From assembly GCA_964503315.1 (NCBI GenBank), contig CAZCZL010000007.1:62001-126000 (forward strand): 64,000 nucleotides of DNA, written 5' to 3'. This stretch comes from FEB-12 sp964503315. GTDB taxonomy: Bacteria; Zixibacteria; MSB-5A5; GN15; FEB-12. The notes beneath the pieces are model-generated. The model ran no database searches and had not been told where the DNA came from. It worked only from the letters and a program-made list of their open reading frames with translations. Numbering within the stretch: the stretch's first letter is position 1; each line of letters opens with the position of its first letter. The translations under genes were made by a program, and so were the position numbers. Shown piece by piece: positions 18,901 through 26,551 of this stretch.

Positions 18901-21107
18901 TACGGAGCGACGTTACCTGAGAAGGTCGCCAACACGGTGCCATCAATCAGGTTGAGGATATTGAGCTTCGAGTTCTGAACCATGACCACAAACGTATCAT
19001 AGATGATCGGAGCGTTGAAGGTGATGGCGCCGCCACCAGCCGACGTGCTACCGAATCCAGGATCCGTATATTTCCAGACATTGTTCAGGTCGCAATATGC
19101 GTCAGAGAGGCTGACGTTGGAGTGACCGGTACGACCGTAGTCATGAGCGTTGGTCGGATAGTCATCCGCCGCGCCGCAGGCCCAGCCAGTCGGTGGAATT
19201 GAGCAGAAGTCCACCTCGATCACCGCGTTATCGATCTGACCGGTAATGGCCGAAAGATTACGCCACGTTGCCGCACCGACTGAGTAGTACCAGGCGCCGC
19301 CGCGAACCAGGGGACCCAGATTCCGCTCAGTACCATAGTACCAGTAGTTGGTCGGATACTTGACCGCAGAGGTATTCTCGTAACCCGCAAAGAAGTCGCC
19401 GAGAACCTGCAGTCCACCAGGGATTACCAATTCCGTCTGCCCAGGGTAGTAGGTGATGGTCGGAATATTGAAACGGGCGATTTCCGCGCCAGGACCGCTC
19501 GGTGTGGCCGTCCACACTACGATATCCATCGTCGGGCTACCGCCATTCTCACCAAACAACACTGGGTCGATCGCTTCGACACGGATCTTCTCGATGCGGT
19601 TCACCTGCTGACCAGAGAACTGAGCAGCGAAGTTTAACGGCACGTTGAAGCCGGTCGAAGTGCCAACCGTGTAGGAGAGCTGGGTCTCGCACTGCGAGAA
19701 CTCGTCCTTACACAGATAGGCTTCGATCAGGAAACCAACTTCCGGCAATCCGGAAACACCATTCCAGACCGGGTGGATACCCGTGCGGGCCCACTCGTTG
19801 CCGGGGAGGGTGTACTGAGTCGACGCGCCCGAGAAGTCGGTCGTCGGCTCGTTCGAAACGCACATCAACAGACGGCCATCCGCCGCAACATTGCTTGCCA
19901 TTTCGGCCGACAGGTGATAGGGGCCAAGCATGACAAGGTTGAGCGACGAGAAGTCAACGTCGACGTAGTTAAAGCCACTCGCCGCCAAACCGGTCTGTGG
20001 GAACAGCCCGATACCAGGAGCGAGGTTCACTGTCGCCAGCGGACCGGCAGCCCAATCAGGGTTACCAGCGCCGTCATCTGACCACACCTGGATCTTCGGA
20101 TAGTTCGTCGAACCGGCCGAGTAATACACGCCCGGAGAAGAACCAGAGAAGTCGTAGTGATAGAAAGTGACGGTCTTCAGAGTCTCGGGGCCGGCGGCCA
20201 CGAAACGCTGCGCAAAGCCCATACGCTGCGCGCCACCCGCGCCGGCGATCGCCGGACCAGGCATCGTGTACAGCGACACGGACGTCAGGGGAGAGATTTC
20301 CCAGTAGCACTCAGTGTAGTACTGGCAGTTCTCCGACACGATATCAAAGTTAGGATCGAAAGTATCCGGAGCCCAATACGCCGCACCGGTGTACCAGGTA
20401 CCAAGATAATTCCAGGACGTACGCTGAGTGACCGTCTCGGTCGAGCCGACATCGCCGGCATCGTCAGAGATAATGCGAAGCGAGTCAAACGGCTCGGAGC
20501 TCGGCGCGGCGCTGATAGCTATGTGATAGCTGCCGTTCGCCGTCACCGGAGTTGAGAACGGGAAGTACGTGTAGGCGAGCAACGTGCCGTGAACCGGGAG
20601 GACATAGTCTTCCTGGTGCAGGACCGCGCCGGGCAAACCGGCCACGTCGTCAAACACGGTGATTCGCGCTACCGCGGTTCCATTCGGAGCACTCGGGTCG
20701 TCTTTGATCTGGTAGACCCAGACGTAAGTACCCGTCACCTCTCGAACGTAATTCGGGTAGGAGGGGCCGTCAAAACGCGTCGAAACAGAGCTGGTATTGC
20801 TGTTGTTTCGGAACGTCCAGACGTACGCCCCATTAACCATGTAGGCCTCATATCCGCACTCAGTGGTGTCAGTCCCCATGGTTCCCGGTAGAGTTGGGCG
20901 GGAACTGGGAGTGACTGCCTCTTTGTTGGGATAGGCAGGACGGTTAGATGGACCAACATACTGCGAAAGGCTCACATCACCGACCGTCGTCCCTTGCGGG
21001 AGCGGTCTGGATGTTACATCCGAGGTAGTTGGACCGGAAAATGCTGTACCGCTCAGGAGCATGAAGAGCCCCAGAACGAATACCGCGGTTAACAGTCTTT
21101 TTAACAT
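15990..21107 (-). CDS. Giant secreted PQQ-propeller and dockerin protein
   Basis: 1705 residues. The start is secure: AAGGAGG seven bases before ATG 21107 and a signal peptide (LLTAVFVLGLFMLLSGTAFS). The N-terminal ~650 residues are beta-sandwich repeats with Cys pairs (ECQTELSYTVG, CEWEISPLTS). The middle (about 690-1130) is a PQQ/pyrrolo-quinoline-type beta-propeller with blades such as 'VYALDPGTGAINWQLS' and 'LYNIDALTGNLKWTSA'. A cohesin/BACON-like stretch follows, and the C terminus is a canonical dockerin (GDINNDGAVNLADIIALADN and GDVNNDGSINSADVTYLVNY). Likely exported and surface-bound or part of an extracellular complex. Function unknown. Its codons look host-like. Confidence 0.75.
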   Translation of the reverse strand: MLKRLLTAVFVLGLFMLLSGTAFSGPTTSDVTSRPLPQGTTVGDVSLSQYVGPSNRPAYPNKEAVTPSSRPTLPGTMGTDTTECGYEAYMVNGAYVWTFRNNSNTSSVSTRFDGPSYPNYVREVTGTYVWVYQIKDDPSAPNGTAVARITVFDDVAGLPGAVLHQEDYVLPVHGTLLAYTYFPFSTPVTANGSYHIAISAAPSSEPFDSLRIISDDAGDVGSTETVTQRTSWNYLGTWYTGAAYWAPDTFDPNFDIVSENCQYYTECYWEISPLTSVSLYTMPGPAIAGAGGAQRMGFAQRFVAAGPETLKTVTFYHYDFSGSSPGVYYSAGSTNYPKIQVWSDDGAGNPDWAAGPLATVNLAPGIGLFPQTGLAASGFNYVDVDFSSLNLVMLGPYHLSAEMASNVAADGRLLMCVSNEPTTDFSGASTQYTLPGNEWARTGIHPVWNGVSGLPEVGFLIEAYLCKDEFSQCETQLSYTVGTSTGFNVPLNFAAQFSGQQVNRIEKIRVEAIDPVLFGENGGSPTMDIVVWTATPSGPGAEIARFNIPTITYYPGQTELVIPGGLQVLGDFFAGYENTSAVKYPTNYWYYGTERNLGPLVRGGAWYYSVGAATWRNLSAITGQIDNAVIEVDFCSIPPTGWACGAADDYPTNAHDYGRTGHSNVSLSDAYCDLNNVWKYTDPGFGSTSAGGGAITFNAPIIYDTFVVMVQNSKLNILNLIDGTVLATFSGNVAPYYMAVSLVRSTPTIATIDVAGTPTLVMFYGGGSSMMAVKMEAGFPALWDLRSANAAAKGYVAGEVGSGFTNYTAPVVVGQTVYFGTGTSKIVAANAETGNFIWSTTLISTPVRNLAYDGTQLYAATIAAPPAIADGDVYALDPGTGAINWQLSTAGGYFGTTVDGSTNETFADQLAVHNGEVFAVSAYFTPVFDDEGILYNIDALTGNLKWTSATQHIYQGGGLTVGPNVLVDAGRIIVPGGSTWTSTPLGGTMIAHNRFTGSIAWISDAGPAKTTGSNLSNGFMTCEPGEASQIYIWNSDGYLSCFNGDDGNEIFHRRLDYLSLGFNSQGAGGAIAADGKVVFGTFAGELYMFDKGADRGRLEIIDYTPTTPVSFGNAVSLLVPLPDIYTNTGCAPVSGNMIITDAPNGSIGPGAQKWSDIDVSERAASIADQITSRAVKAFKGAGLVTVTDETTVDVSSTRTLNRAAAAVPVWLNNPAVTAIVVNPGDTFDVVLDVNQSILPRGPNKVYIQFDTDDPDFFVNNVTEDPEVLATLVGGCLIDTTHLHFGAGSANLQTVANSGRLGTGDWNPTPGNFDILGDAVSFYQGTYVYAVSRSRVALNSQDWWSGGGEADSWISMQADPNRCNDDCKPALQTGVSLGSISADGITYTPLTGNLVCKDYIDSVLIYDPDGAGAAAWNWLNFETAFFDADSTMGLYVSTSTFGAVDVPAPYEMLNDVTVEVMKVKTRNLQQLDNWKFGVGIDYDVVNPDTSGIDRNISTVWTWGADVTTNAKVWGIVKLPFGSGCAGDIYTPLKNVKALARAQSMTTPTTNTTARGNGFVDSSYFWMSQPIGGSSQGSMHSADDQDMFATFVEKSFAAGGDSVQFALAHFAMVVNTPSSSANYAPLATLLNKWVGFGRGDINNDGAVNLADIIALADNVAGSGPGAIPFAHLGDVNNDGSINSADVTYLVNYYFHYGPCPVGAFIIQ

Positions 21108-21602
21108 TTAATTCCTCCTTAAAAAAGGAATAGGTGAACTCGCCTTCTGAAGTCCGGAGCACGGCCTAACCGCTATATCGGCCATATGGACGCTCTCCAT
21201 AATCTCATTGTGTCTAGGGAAATGTGAGATCCTAACTTCAGGCCTCGAATTCATGTTGTATTCCCATCTTGGAGTCAGGAGCCTCCGGTTCGGAACTGCC
21301 CTACTGGGGAGTCACTCCTAAGTATATAGCAATGTGAAAATTTGAGTCGCTTCTGAATGCTCGATCCAGGTAAGAACTGATCGATACCTCCTGAATGTTA
21401 TCCACTATGGGTTTCATGTTACTGTTGTTGTTGCAGTAAATAGTGGATAGAAGCGGTAGACGCAGGAACGATCAAATGACGATAACTCGGATCTGCAGGG
21501 TTACTCTGTCAATAATGACATACGTCACCATCAACGCGGTGCCGCCCTGCTGAGGGGGCCCGAGATAGTTATCATTCGTTCGTCTGATTAAGAAAGGAAT
21601 CG
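21108..21602. other. Long AT-richer upstream region with inverted repeat
   Basis: About 500 bases upstream of the giant dockerin gene. It holds that gene's ribosome site (21111-21117) and presumably its promoter, though no convincing -35/-10 pair was found. A perfect 10-bp inverted repeat, TATCCACTAT (21399-21408) and ATAGTGGATA (21440-21449), encloses 31 bases. TTATCCACT at 21398-21406 is one base from the DnaA-box consensus. I see no riboswitch class that I recognise. Confidence 0.5.
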
Positions 21603-21710
21603 GTGTCGCGGTCGGTTACAATTTGGCTCTCGAACCAGCCGAGACATTACACACACTCAGCCAGTAAGGTAATCTTTTCCCATTTTTTGTCAATACCTTA
21701 TTCTTCAACA

Positions 21711-21719
21711 TTTTCCACA
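21711..21719 (+). other. DnaA-box-like 9-mer
   Basis: TTTTCCACA fits the relaxed DnaA-box consensus TTWTNCACA and sits in an AT-rich stretch (21661-21725). A single 9-mer is weak evidence on its own. Confidence 0.25.
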
Positions 21720-21857
21720 TTTTCACACCCTGCAGGGCAGCGCTCTTTAGGGCGCAAGCGGAGGAGAAGTACGCCAAAGTACGGTACCCTGCCGCGTGCT
21801 TCTACCGCGGCACTTGGGAGCACGCACCCATCTCAGCCCCGTTGCGTCCTTGATTTG

Positions 21858-22042
21858 CGCGGCAGAGCTCCTGCTCTGCCCGATTACTTGCGCGGCAGAG
21901 CTCCTGCTCTGCCCGATTACTTGCGCGGCAGAGCTCCTGCTCTGCCCGGTCTTCGCTCCCTCGTCAGGGCAGACGGGGACGTCTGCCGCTCAACTATGCG
22001 TCTGCCCGATTGTTTGCGCGGCAGAGCTCCCGCTCTGCCCGG
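21858..22042 (+). repeat. REP-like array left of the RAYT gene (family A)
   Basis: Five family A palindromes. Three direct copies of GGCAGAGCTCCTGCTCTGCC at 21861-21880, 21894-21913 and 21927-21946 are spaced exactly 33 bp apart (tandem unit). One with the other stem, GGCAGACGGGGACGTCTGCC, lies at 21968-21987, and one GGCAGAGC form at 22020-22039. The pair 21968/22020 separated by TCAACTATGCGTCTGCCCGA-like spacer DNA recurs twice on the right side of the transposase gene, as in a BIME. Confidence 0.9.
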
Positions 22043-22154
22043 CGCAAAAGTCCGCTTTTGAACGCAATGCCCCACATTTTTACTGACAGCACCTGTCAGC
22101 CGCACCACAGACCTTGGTCAGAAGGACCCAAAACCCCTTTCAACGAGGTGCGAA

Positions 22155-22688
22155 ATGGTCGTAAGGAGACGTTTGGACTTGCCGGAGCCAGGCTTGGTAT
22201 TCGTGACAACGACTGCGTTGGGACGGAAAAGAATATTCTCTAAGCCGGAGCACGGTGCGGCGGTTCTCGCGCAATTTGTGGAAACATTAGAGTACTTTGA
22301 TGCACGTTGCTTCGGCTGGGTGCTCATGCCCAGTCACTTCCATGCGATTGTAGCCCTTGATGACATGTCGCGACTATCAACCTTTATGCAGGCTTTCAAG
22401 AGTCTAAGCTCCCGTCGGATCCGCGCCTTGGCCGATACGACGACTCTGTCGGAACTCACCCTTAATGGTCGATTTGCGCTTTGGCAGCCTCGATTTGACG
22501 ATTTCATGCTCCGCAACGAGGAGCAGTTCCGGACCAAGCTGAGCTACATACACCAGAACCCAGTGAAAGCGGGATTGGTTAGCGCTGAAGTTGATTGGAA
22601 ATGGTCAAGCGCTGCCACTTGGCGAGATGGGAGCACTGGACTCGTTCCGGTTGAAACCGACCTCGGCTCAGCATTTCAAAGACGGTGA
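22155..22688 (+). CDS. REP-associated tyrosine transposase (RAYT, Y1/IS200-like)
   Basis: 177 residues, ATG 22155 with GAGGTG just upstream. It has the Y1 transposase signature: HUH metal site His61-Phe-His63 in LMPSHFHAIV, the 'F.WQPRFDDFMLRNEEQ' strand, and the nucleophile Tyr131 in KLSYIHQNPVKAGLV, a wording typical of RAYTs rather than mobile IS200/IS605. RAYTs are single-copy, chromosomal enzymes that recognise and cut REP palindromes. It is flanked on both sides by family A palindromes, and dispersed family A copies occur across the window, so these are the likely substrates. No terminal insertion-sequence ends or second ORF are seen. Confidence 0.9.
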   Translation: MVVRRRLDLPEPGLVFVTTTALGRKRIFSKPEHGAAVLAQFVETLEYFDARCFGWVLMPSHFHAIVALDDMSRLSTFMQAFKSLSSRRIRALADTTTLSELTLNGRFALWQPRFDDFMLRNEEQFRTKLSYIHQNPVKAGLVSAEVDWKWSSAATWRDGSTGLVPVETDLGSAFQRR

Positions 22689-22689
22689 A

Positions 22690-22866
22690 GCGGTCAGGGC
22701 AGACGGGGACGTCTGCCGCTCAATTATGCGTCTGCCCGACTCTTTGCGCGGCAGAGCTCCCGCTCTGCCCGGTCTTCGCTCCCTCGTCAGGGCAGACGGG
22801 GACGTCTGCCGCTCAATTATGCGTCTGCCCGATTGTTTGCGCGGCAGAGCTCCTGCTCTGCCCGAT
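22690..22866 (+). repeat. REP-like array right of the RAYT gene (family A)
   Basis: Four palindromes in alternating stem type: GGCAGACGGGGACGTCTGCC at 22698-22717, GGCAGAGCTCCCGCTCTGCC at 22750-22769, the first type again at 22791-22810, and GGCAGAGCTCCTGCTCTGCC at 22843-22862. The two pairs are near-identical 93-bp units and match the pair at 21968-22039 left of the gene. The array starts within ten bases of the transposase stop. Confidence 0.9.
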
Positions 22867-22886
22867 TCGCCTGCCCCCGCTCCCAC

Positions 22887-22923
22887 CTATCCACCGTCTA
22901 CCCACATTATATATCTATCCACA
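22887..22923 (+). other. Cluster of DnaA-box-like 9-mers
   Basis: CTATCCACC (22887-22895), CTACCCACA (22898-22906) and CTATCCACA (22915-22923) lie in 37 bases, each one or two bases from TTATCCACA, with ATTATATAT between the last two. Suggestive only. Confidence 0.3.
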
Positions 22924-23033
22924 CCGACCTTTCGACGCGCGACGCCATCCGATGATCGGTATCCGCCAAACTCCCGAACCCGACAGTCGAAACGTTATTG
23001 ACTTGGATTCTGAAAGAGTGGTCATTGCTCGTC

Positions 23034-25445
23034 ATGCGCCTCCAATCTGTGGATATCACCAACTACCGGGTCATCAAACGCGCCGGTATCACGCTCCCGG
23101 ACCAGATGATCGGGATCATCGGGCCGAACGGTTCCGGCAAGTCGAGTATCGTCGAAGCGATCTCCTGGGCGCTCTACGGACATCAGGTCGCGCGATCCGG
23201 CAAGGAAGAGATCAAGGCCGCGTTTGCCGCGCCGTCGGATCCATGCTCCGTCGAATTGGCGTTCGAACTGAAAGGGGAGAGCTTCCGCTTGATCAGGCGA
23301 TTGGTCGGCAAGTCCGAACGCGCCGAAGTCGAGCTCTACCGCGCGGGAGCATCGGAGTCGATCGGCATCGCCGAAACGCGCGGGTATATCGAAACGCTGC
23401 TCGGTCTGGACTGGCGCGGCTTCCTCACCTCGTTCCTCGCGCGTCAACAGGAGCTCAACGCGCTGACCGATCTGCAGCCGTCCAAACGGCGCGAACATCT
23501 GGCCGGGATGCTCGGGATCGAACGGGTCGACCGGGCGATCGCCGCGGCGAAAGAAAGCTCGCGGCAGATGTCCGACAAGCTCAGGCTCCTGCAGGAGCAG
23601 GCCGGCTCGCGGGAGTCTCTGGCGCAACGGGTGACCATGCTTCGGGAGCAGCAAACAGGCCATGAGAATCAGGTCGCCACAGCCACCGGAGCACAACAGG
23701 AGTCGGCCCGAATTCTGGCCGAAAAGACGGCCCTGCTCCGGGAGCAGCAGGAGCGAAAAGATGCCTGCTCCCGCTCTGAAAACGAGCTTGCCGGCATGGC
23801 CCGCTCCGAGGCAATGCTCGCCGACTCCCGCGCCAAGATCAGCGCCGAATTAGACAGCCTGACCGCCGACCGAGCAGGCCTTCCGGCGCTCGAATCCGAG
23901 GTCTCCGGACTGCCCGAAACGCGCGACGAGTTGAGCCGATTACGGCAACTTCAGCAAACCGAATCGCTCCGGACCCAAACCAAGCAACAGCTCGATTCGG
24001 CCCAACGCGACCTTGTCACCTGCATCGATCAGTTGAGCCGGACCGCCGATCTGCTGGCGCAGGTCGACCATCAACTCGGCGAACTTCCGCCGGATATCCC
24101 GCGCCAACTCGAACAGGCGCGAACCGAGTTGAGCACGATTCGCGATCGCTCCGTCCAACTGACCACGCAACGCGACCAGTTGAACAGCGTAGTCCGAAAA
24201 CTTGCCAAACAGGCGGAGTCGCTATCCGAGCTCGACAGCGAACCGATTTGCGACAGATGTCTCCGTCCGCTTTCTGCGCATGACCTCGACCAGGTCCGGC
24301 AACATCTGTCCGATGAACTGGCCGCGGTCCGCGCCGAACATGACCAGATCGAACAGCAGATGACCGAGCTTGCGGAGATGCGTCAATCCGCCGAATCGAG
24401 GTCAACCGAACTGGAGCGTCTCGCCAAAGCGGCCGCGGACCTGACCGGCCAGAAACTGAAGTTGGAATCCGAACAGGAATCGCTGACACAAAAGAAAGCC
24501 GCCGCCGAATCGCAACTCTGGTTCGCCGGCAACCAACTCGCGCAACTTGGGGATGGCGCATTCGACCCCGCAAGGTTCTCCCAAGTCCAGACCGAGTTGG
24601 CGCGGCTTGAGCAGGTCGAGGCGAAAGTCCAGCAGGTCAGGGGGCGGCTCGAACGTCAGCCGCAGGTTGAGTCAGACTTGAGCGAAACCGACCGCAAGCT
24701 GGCCGAGCTCCGGACCGAGATGGCCGGTGTTCGCGATACGATCTCCAAAATCGGCTTTGACCCAACCGCGCTCGACCAGGCGACCCGGGACTGGCAGGCC
24801 GCGCAGGCTGCGTTCGATTCGGCGAAAGAGACTCTGCTCAAAACATCCCATGCTCGCGACATGGCGAACCAGGAGATCCAGTTCGCCGAGCAACAGCTTG
24901 AGCAGTTCGCCAGAACCGCGCAGGAGATGGAGCAGAGCCGGATTCAGCAGTTCCGGTCGGAGACACTGGCCCGTCTGTTGGCGGAGTTCAAGAAACATCT
25001 TATCGCCCGCATCCGTCCCCGCCTGGCCGAATTGACCGGCCAGTTATTAGCTGACATGACCGATGGCCGATATAGTTTAGTGTCGCTGGATGAGGAGTAC
25101 CAGATCCAGCTGAATGACATGGGGCAGTTCTACGGCATCGACCGCTTTTCCGGCGGCGAGACCGACCTCGCCAATCTCTGCCTCAGGCTGGCGATTTCGC
25201 AAGCCTTGACCGAGTCGGCCGGGATGGAGCGCTCGTTCGTGATGCTCGATGAGGTTTTCGGGTCGCAGGATGAATCCCGCCGCGATCTGGTGGTGCAGGG
25301 ACTGATGTCTCTGCGGCGGCATTTCCCGCAGATGATCCTGATCACCCATTTTGAGGAGTTGAAGCAAAAGGTGGAGACATTGGTGGAACTGGTGCCGACA
25401 AGTCATGGATGGTCAGAGGTGAGGGTGAATGGCGCGCTCGCGTAG
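23034..25445 (+). CDS. Rad50/SbcC-like SMC-family ATPase
   Basis: 803 residues from ATG 23034, where the family's 'MRLQSVDITNYRVIK' N terminus begins; an upstream TTG at 22998 only adds 12 unrelated residues. Walker A GPNGSGKSS (30-38), a long coiled coil (about 170-690) broken by a zinc hook CDRC (Cys406-Cys409), the ABC signature FSGGE near 705 and Walker B MLDEVFG near 740 are all present. The protein is a complete head-coil-hook-coil-head molecule but shorter than E. coli SbcC. Its usual nuclease partner SbcD/Mre11 is absent on either side. Instead the stop codon overlaps the start of a membrane-anchored thermonuclease by 17 nt. Likely role: DNA-end or hairpin processing. Confidence 0.85.
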   Translation: MRLQSVDITNYRVIKRAGITLPDQMIGIIGPNGSGKSSIVEAISWALYGHQVARSGKEEIKAAFAAPSDPCSVELAFELKGESFRLIRRLVGKSERAEVELYRAGASESIGIAETRGYIETLLGLDWRGFLTSFLARQQELNALTDLQPSKRREHLAGMLGIERVDRAIAAAKESSRQMSDKLRLLQEQAGSRESLAQRVTMLREQQTGHENQVATATGAQQESARILAEKTALLREQQERKDACSRSENELAGMARSEAMLADSRAKISAELDSLTADRAGLPALESEVSGLPETRDELSRLRQLQQTESLRTQTKQQLDSAQRDLVTCIDQLSRTADLLAQVDHQLGELPPDIPRQLEQARTELSTIRDRSVQLTTQRDQLNSVVRKLAKQAESLSELDSEPICDRCLRPLSAHDLDQVRQHLSDELAAVRAEHDQIEQQMTELAEMRQSAESRSTELERLAKAAADLTGQKLKLESEQESLTQKKAAAESQLWFAGNQLAQLGDGAFDPARFSQVQTELARLEQVEAKVQQVRGRLERQPQVESDLSETDRKLAELRTEMAGVRDTISKIGFDPTALDQATRDWQAAQAAFDSAKETLLKTSHARDMANQEIQFAEQQLEQFARTAQEMEQSRIQQFRSETLARLLAEFKKHLIARIRPRLAELTGQLLADMTDGRYSLVSLDEEYQIQLNDMGQFYGIDRFSGGETDLANLCLRLAISQALTESAGMERSFVMLDEVFGSQDESRRDLVVQGLMSLRRHFPQMILITHFEELKQKVETLVELVPTSHGWSEVRVNGALA

Positions 25446-26103
25446 AAAAGGGAAAAAACTACGCAAACTGACCTGGCTGGTCGCCGGGTTGATCGTTGTC
25501 TCTGCCGTATCATACCGGTATGTCGAGCAAGTCGGGCATGACCGTCCTGCGCGCGAATCAACCCGCTTCACGGTGAAAAAGGTTATCGATGGCGACACGG
25601 TCGAACTGACCGGCGGTGACAAGCTCCGCTTGCTCTCTATCGACACTCCCGAGAATGGCGAGCGATTCCATGACGAGGCCCGCGAGCTTTTGGGCCGCCT
25701 GACCAAAAATCGTCCCGCGAAGGTCGAATATGCCGACACCCGCCGCGACAAGTATGGCCGATTGCTCGGCTACCTGTACGTCGATGACACCTTGTTTGTC
25801 AATCAAGCGATCGTCGATTCCGGGTTGGCGTATGTTTATCTGTTCAATGACAATGACAGTCGTCGCGCCGAAGTCCGTCATTTGATCGACGCGCAGAAGC
25901 GAGCGATCGAATCGAAGCGCGCACTGTTTGGATTGTCGTACGAACGGGAAGAGTACTATCTCGCGAATATGTCATCGCACCGACTGCACCGCCCCGGTTG
26001 TGAATCGGTGGATGATACCAAGCCACACAACCTTCGTCGTTTTTCGACGCGTGAAGACGGTATTGCGGAGGGGTTATCTCCCTGCCGGAATTGTAAACCG
26101 TAG
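25429..26103 (+). CDS. Membrane-anchored thermonuclease (SNase-like) with C-terminal zinc-ribbon-like tail
   Basis: 224 residues overlapping the Rad50-like gene's stop, so translationally coupled. A basic N terminus and one membrane helix (about 14-30) should place the nuclease outside the inner membrane. The SNase core (about 46-168) keeps the Ca and catalytic residues of the staphylococcal enzyme: Asp54/Asp56 (DGDT), Arg67, Asp72 and Glu75 (LRLLSIDTPE), and Arg111 (YGRLLGYLY). The last 50 residues carry His/Cys pairs (HRLHRPGC at 184-191, CRNC at 219-222), an Ada-type or Zn-binding tail found on other SNase homologues. Alternatively it is an independent extracytoplasmic nuclease merely co-transcribed. 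Confidence 0.88.
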   Translation: MARSRRKGKKLRKLTWLVAGLIVVSAVSYRYVEQVGHDRPARESTRFTVKKVIDGDTVELTGGDKLRLLSIDTPENGERFHDEARELLGRLTKNRPAKVEYADTRRDKYGRLLGYLYVDDTLFVNQAIVDSGLAYVYLFNDNDSRRAEVRHLIDAQKRAIESKRALFGLSYEREEYYLANMSSHRLHRPGCESVDDTKPHNLRRFSTREDGIAEGLSPCRNCKP

Positions 26104-26480
26104 GTTGCTGATTTGCGCGGCAGAGCTCCTGCTCTGCCCGGTCTTCGCACTCCAGTCAGGGCAGACGGGGACGTCTGCCGCTCAAATGGGTTTGCTTACT
26201 TCGGGCTTCGACTACGCTCAGCCCGATTGGATGTGAAGAAAACCGCATTTGTGTGTCTTCTGGCTGAGCGGAGTCGAAGCCTCTTCCTTTATTGAGCAGA
26301 GCCGTCAGGTCTCGCGCTCGCGTGCTGAGAGGCGAGAGTCTGCTTGTGAAGTTTGGCGCGCTAGGACCTGACGGAACAGTTTTTAGGGCAGACGGGGACG
26401 TCTGCCGCTCAAATAGGTCGCGGTCCTTCAACTTGCCGTCCACTGAACTCCTCTTCTTGACTAAATCGGTCAATTAGGTA
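26104..26480 (+). repeat. Repeat cluster A, A, C, C, J, A
   Basis: Family A at 26119-26138 (GAGC stem) and 26160-26179 (GACG stem) in the same pair arrangement as beside the RAYT. Family C at 26203-26224 and 26262-26281. An inverted repeat CCGTCAGGTC (26302-26311)/GACCTGACGG (26365-26374). Another A at 26387-26406. No gene is supported here; the region ends at the next gene's signal-peptide leader. Confidence 0.85.
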
Positions 26481-26540
26481 TATTTTAGCGTCGCGGGATG
26501 GACCGCATCCCTGTTTTTGCCGTCTCAACTCTAACCGACC

Positions 26541-26545
26541 AGGAG
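26541..26545 (+). promoter_or_regulatory. Shine-Dalgarno site deciding the start at 26552
   Basis: AGGAG, six bases before GTG 26552, immediately ahead of a clear signal peptide. The upstream ATG at 26498 would put 18 polar residues before the signal peptide and has no ribosome site. Confidence 0.7.
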
Positions 26546-26551
26546 CCTACT

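Noticed and set aside
21108..21360. Riboswitch or c-di-GMP aptamer in the leader of the giant dockerin gene
   Set aside because: Checked for known aptamer core sequences and found none; only a short hairpin GGAG-TGA-CTCC is present.
21861..21946. CRISPR array
   Set aside because: Three 33-bp tandem units are identical throughout, with no variable spacers, and no cas genes are present.
21603..22061. 152-residue frame left of the RAYT gene
   Set aside because: It is made of translated palindromic repeats (repeated RGRAPALP text), not protein-coding sequence.
22591..23001. 136-residue frame right of the RAYT gene
   Set aside because: Same reason: it reads through the family A array and changes frame use with the repeats.
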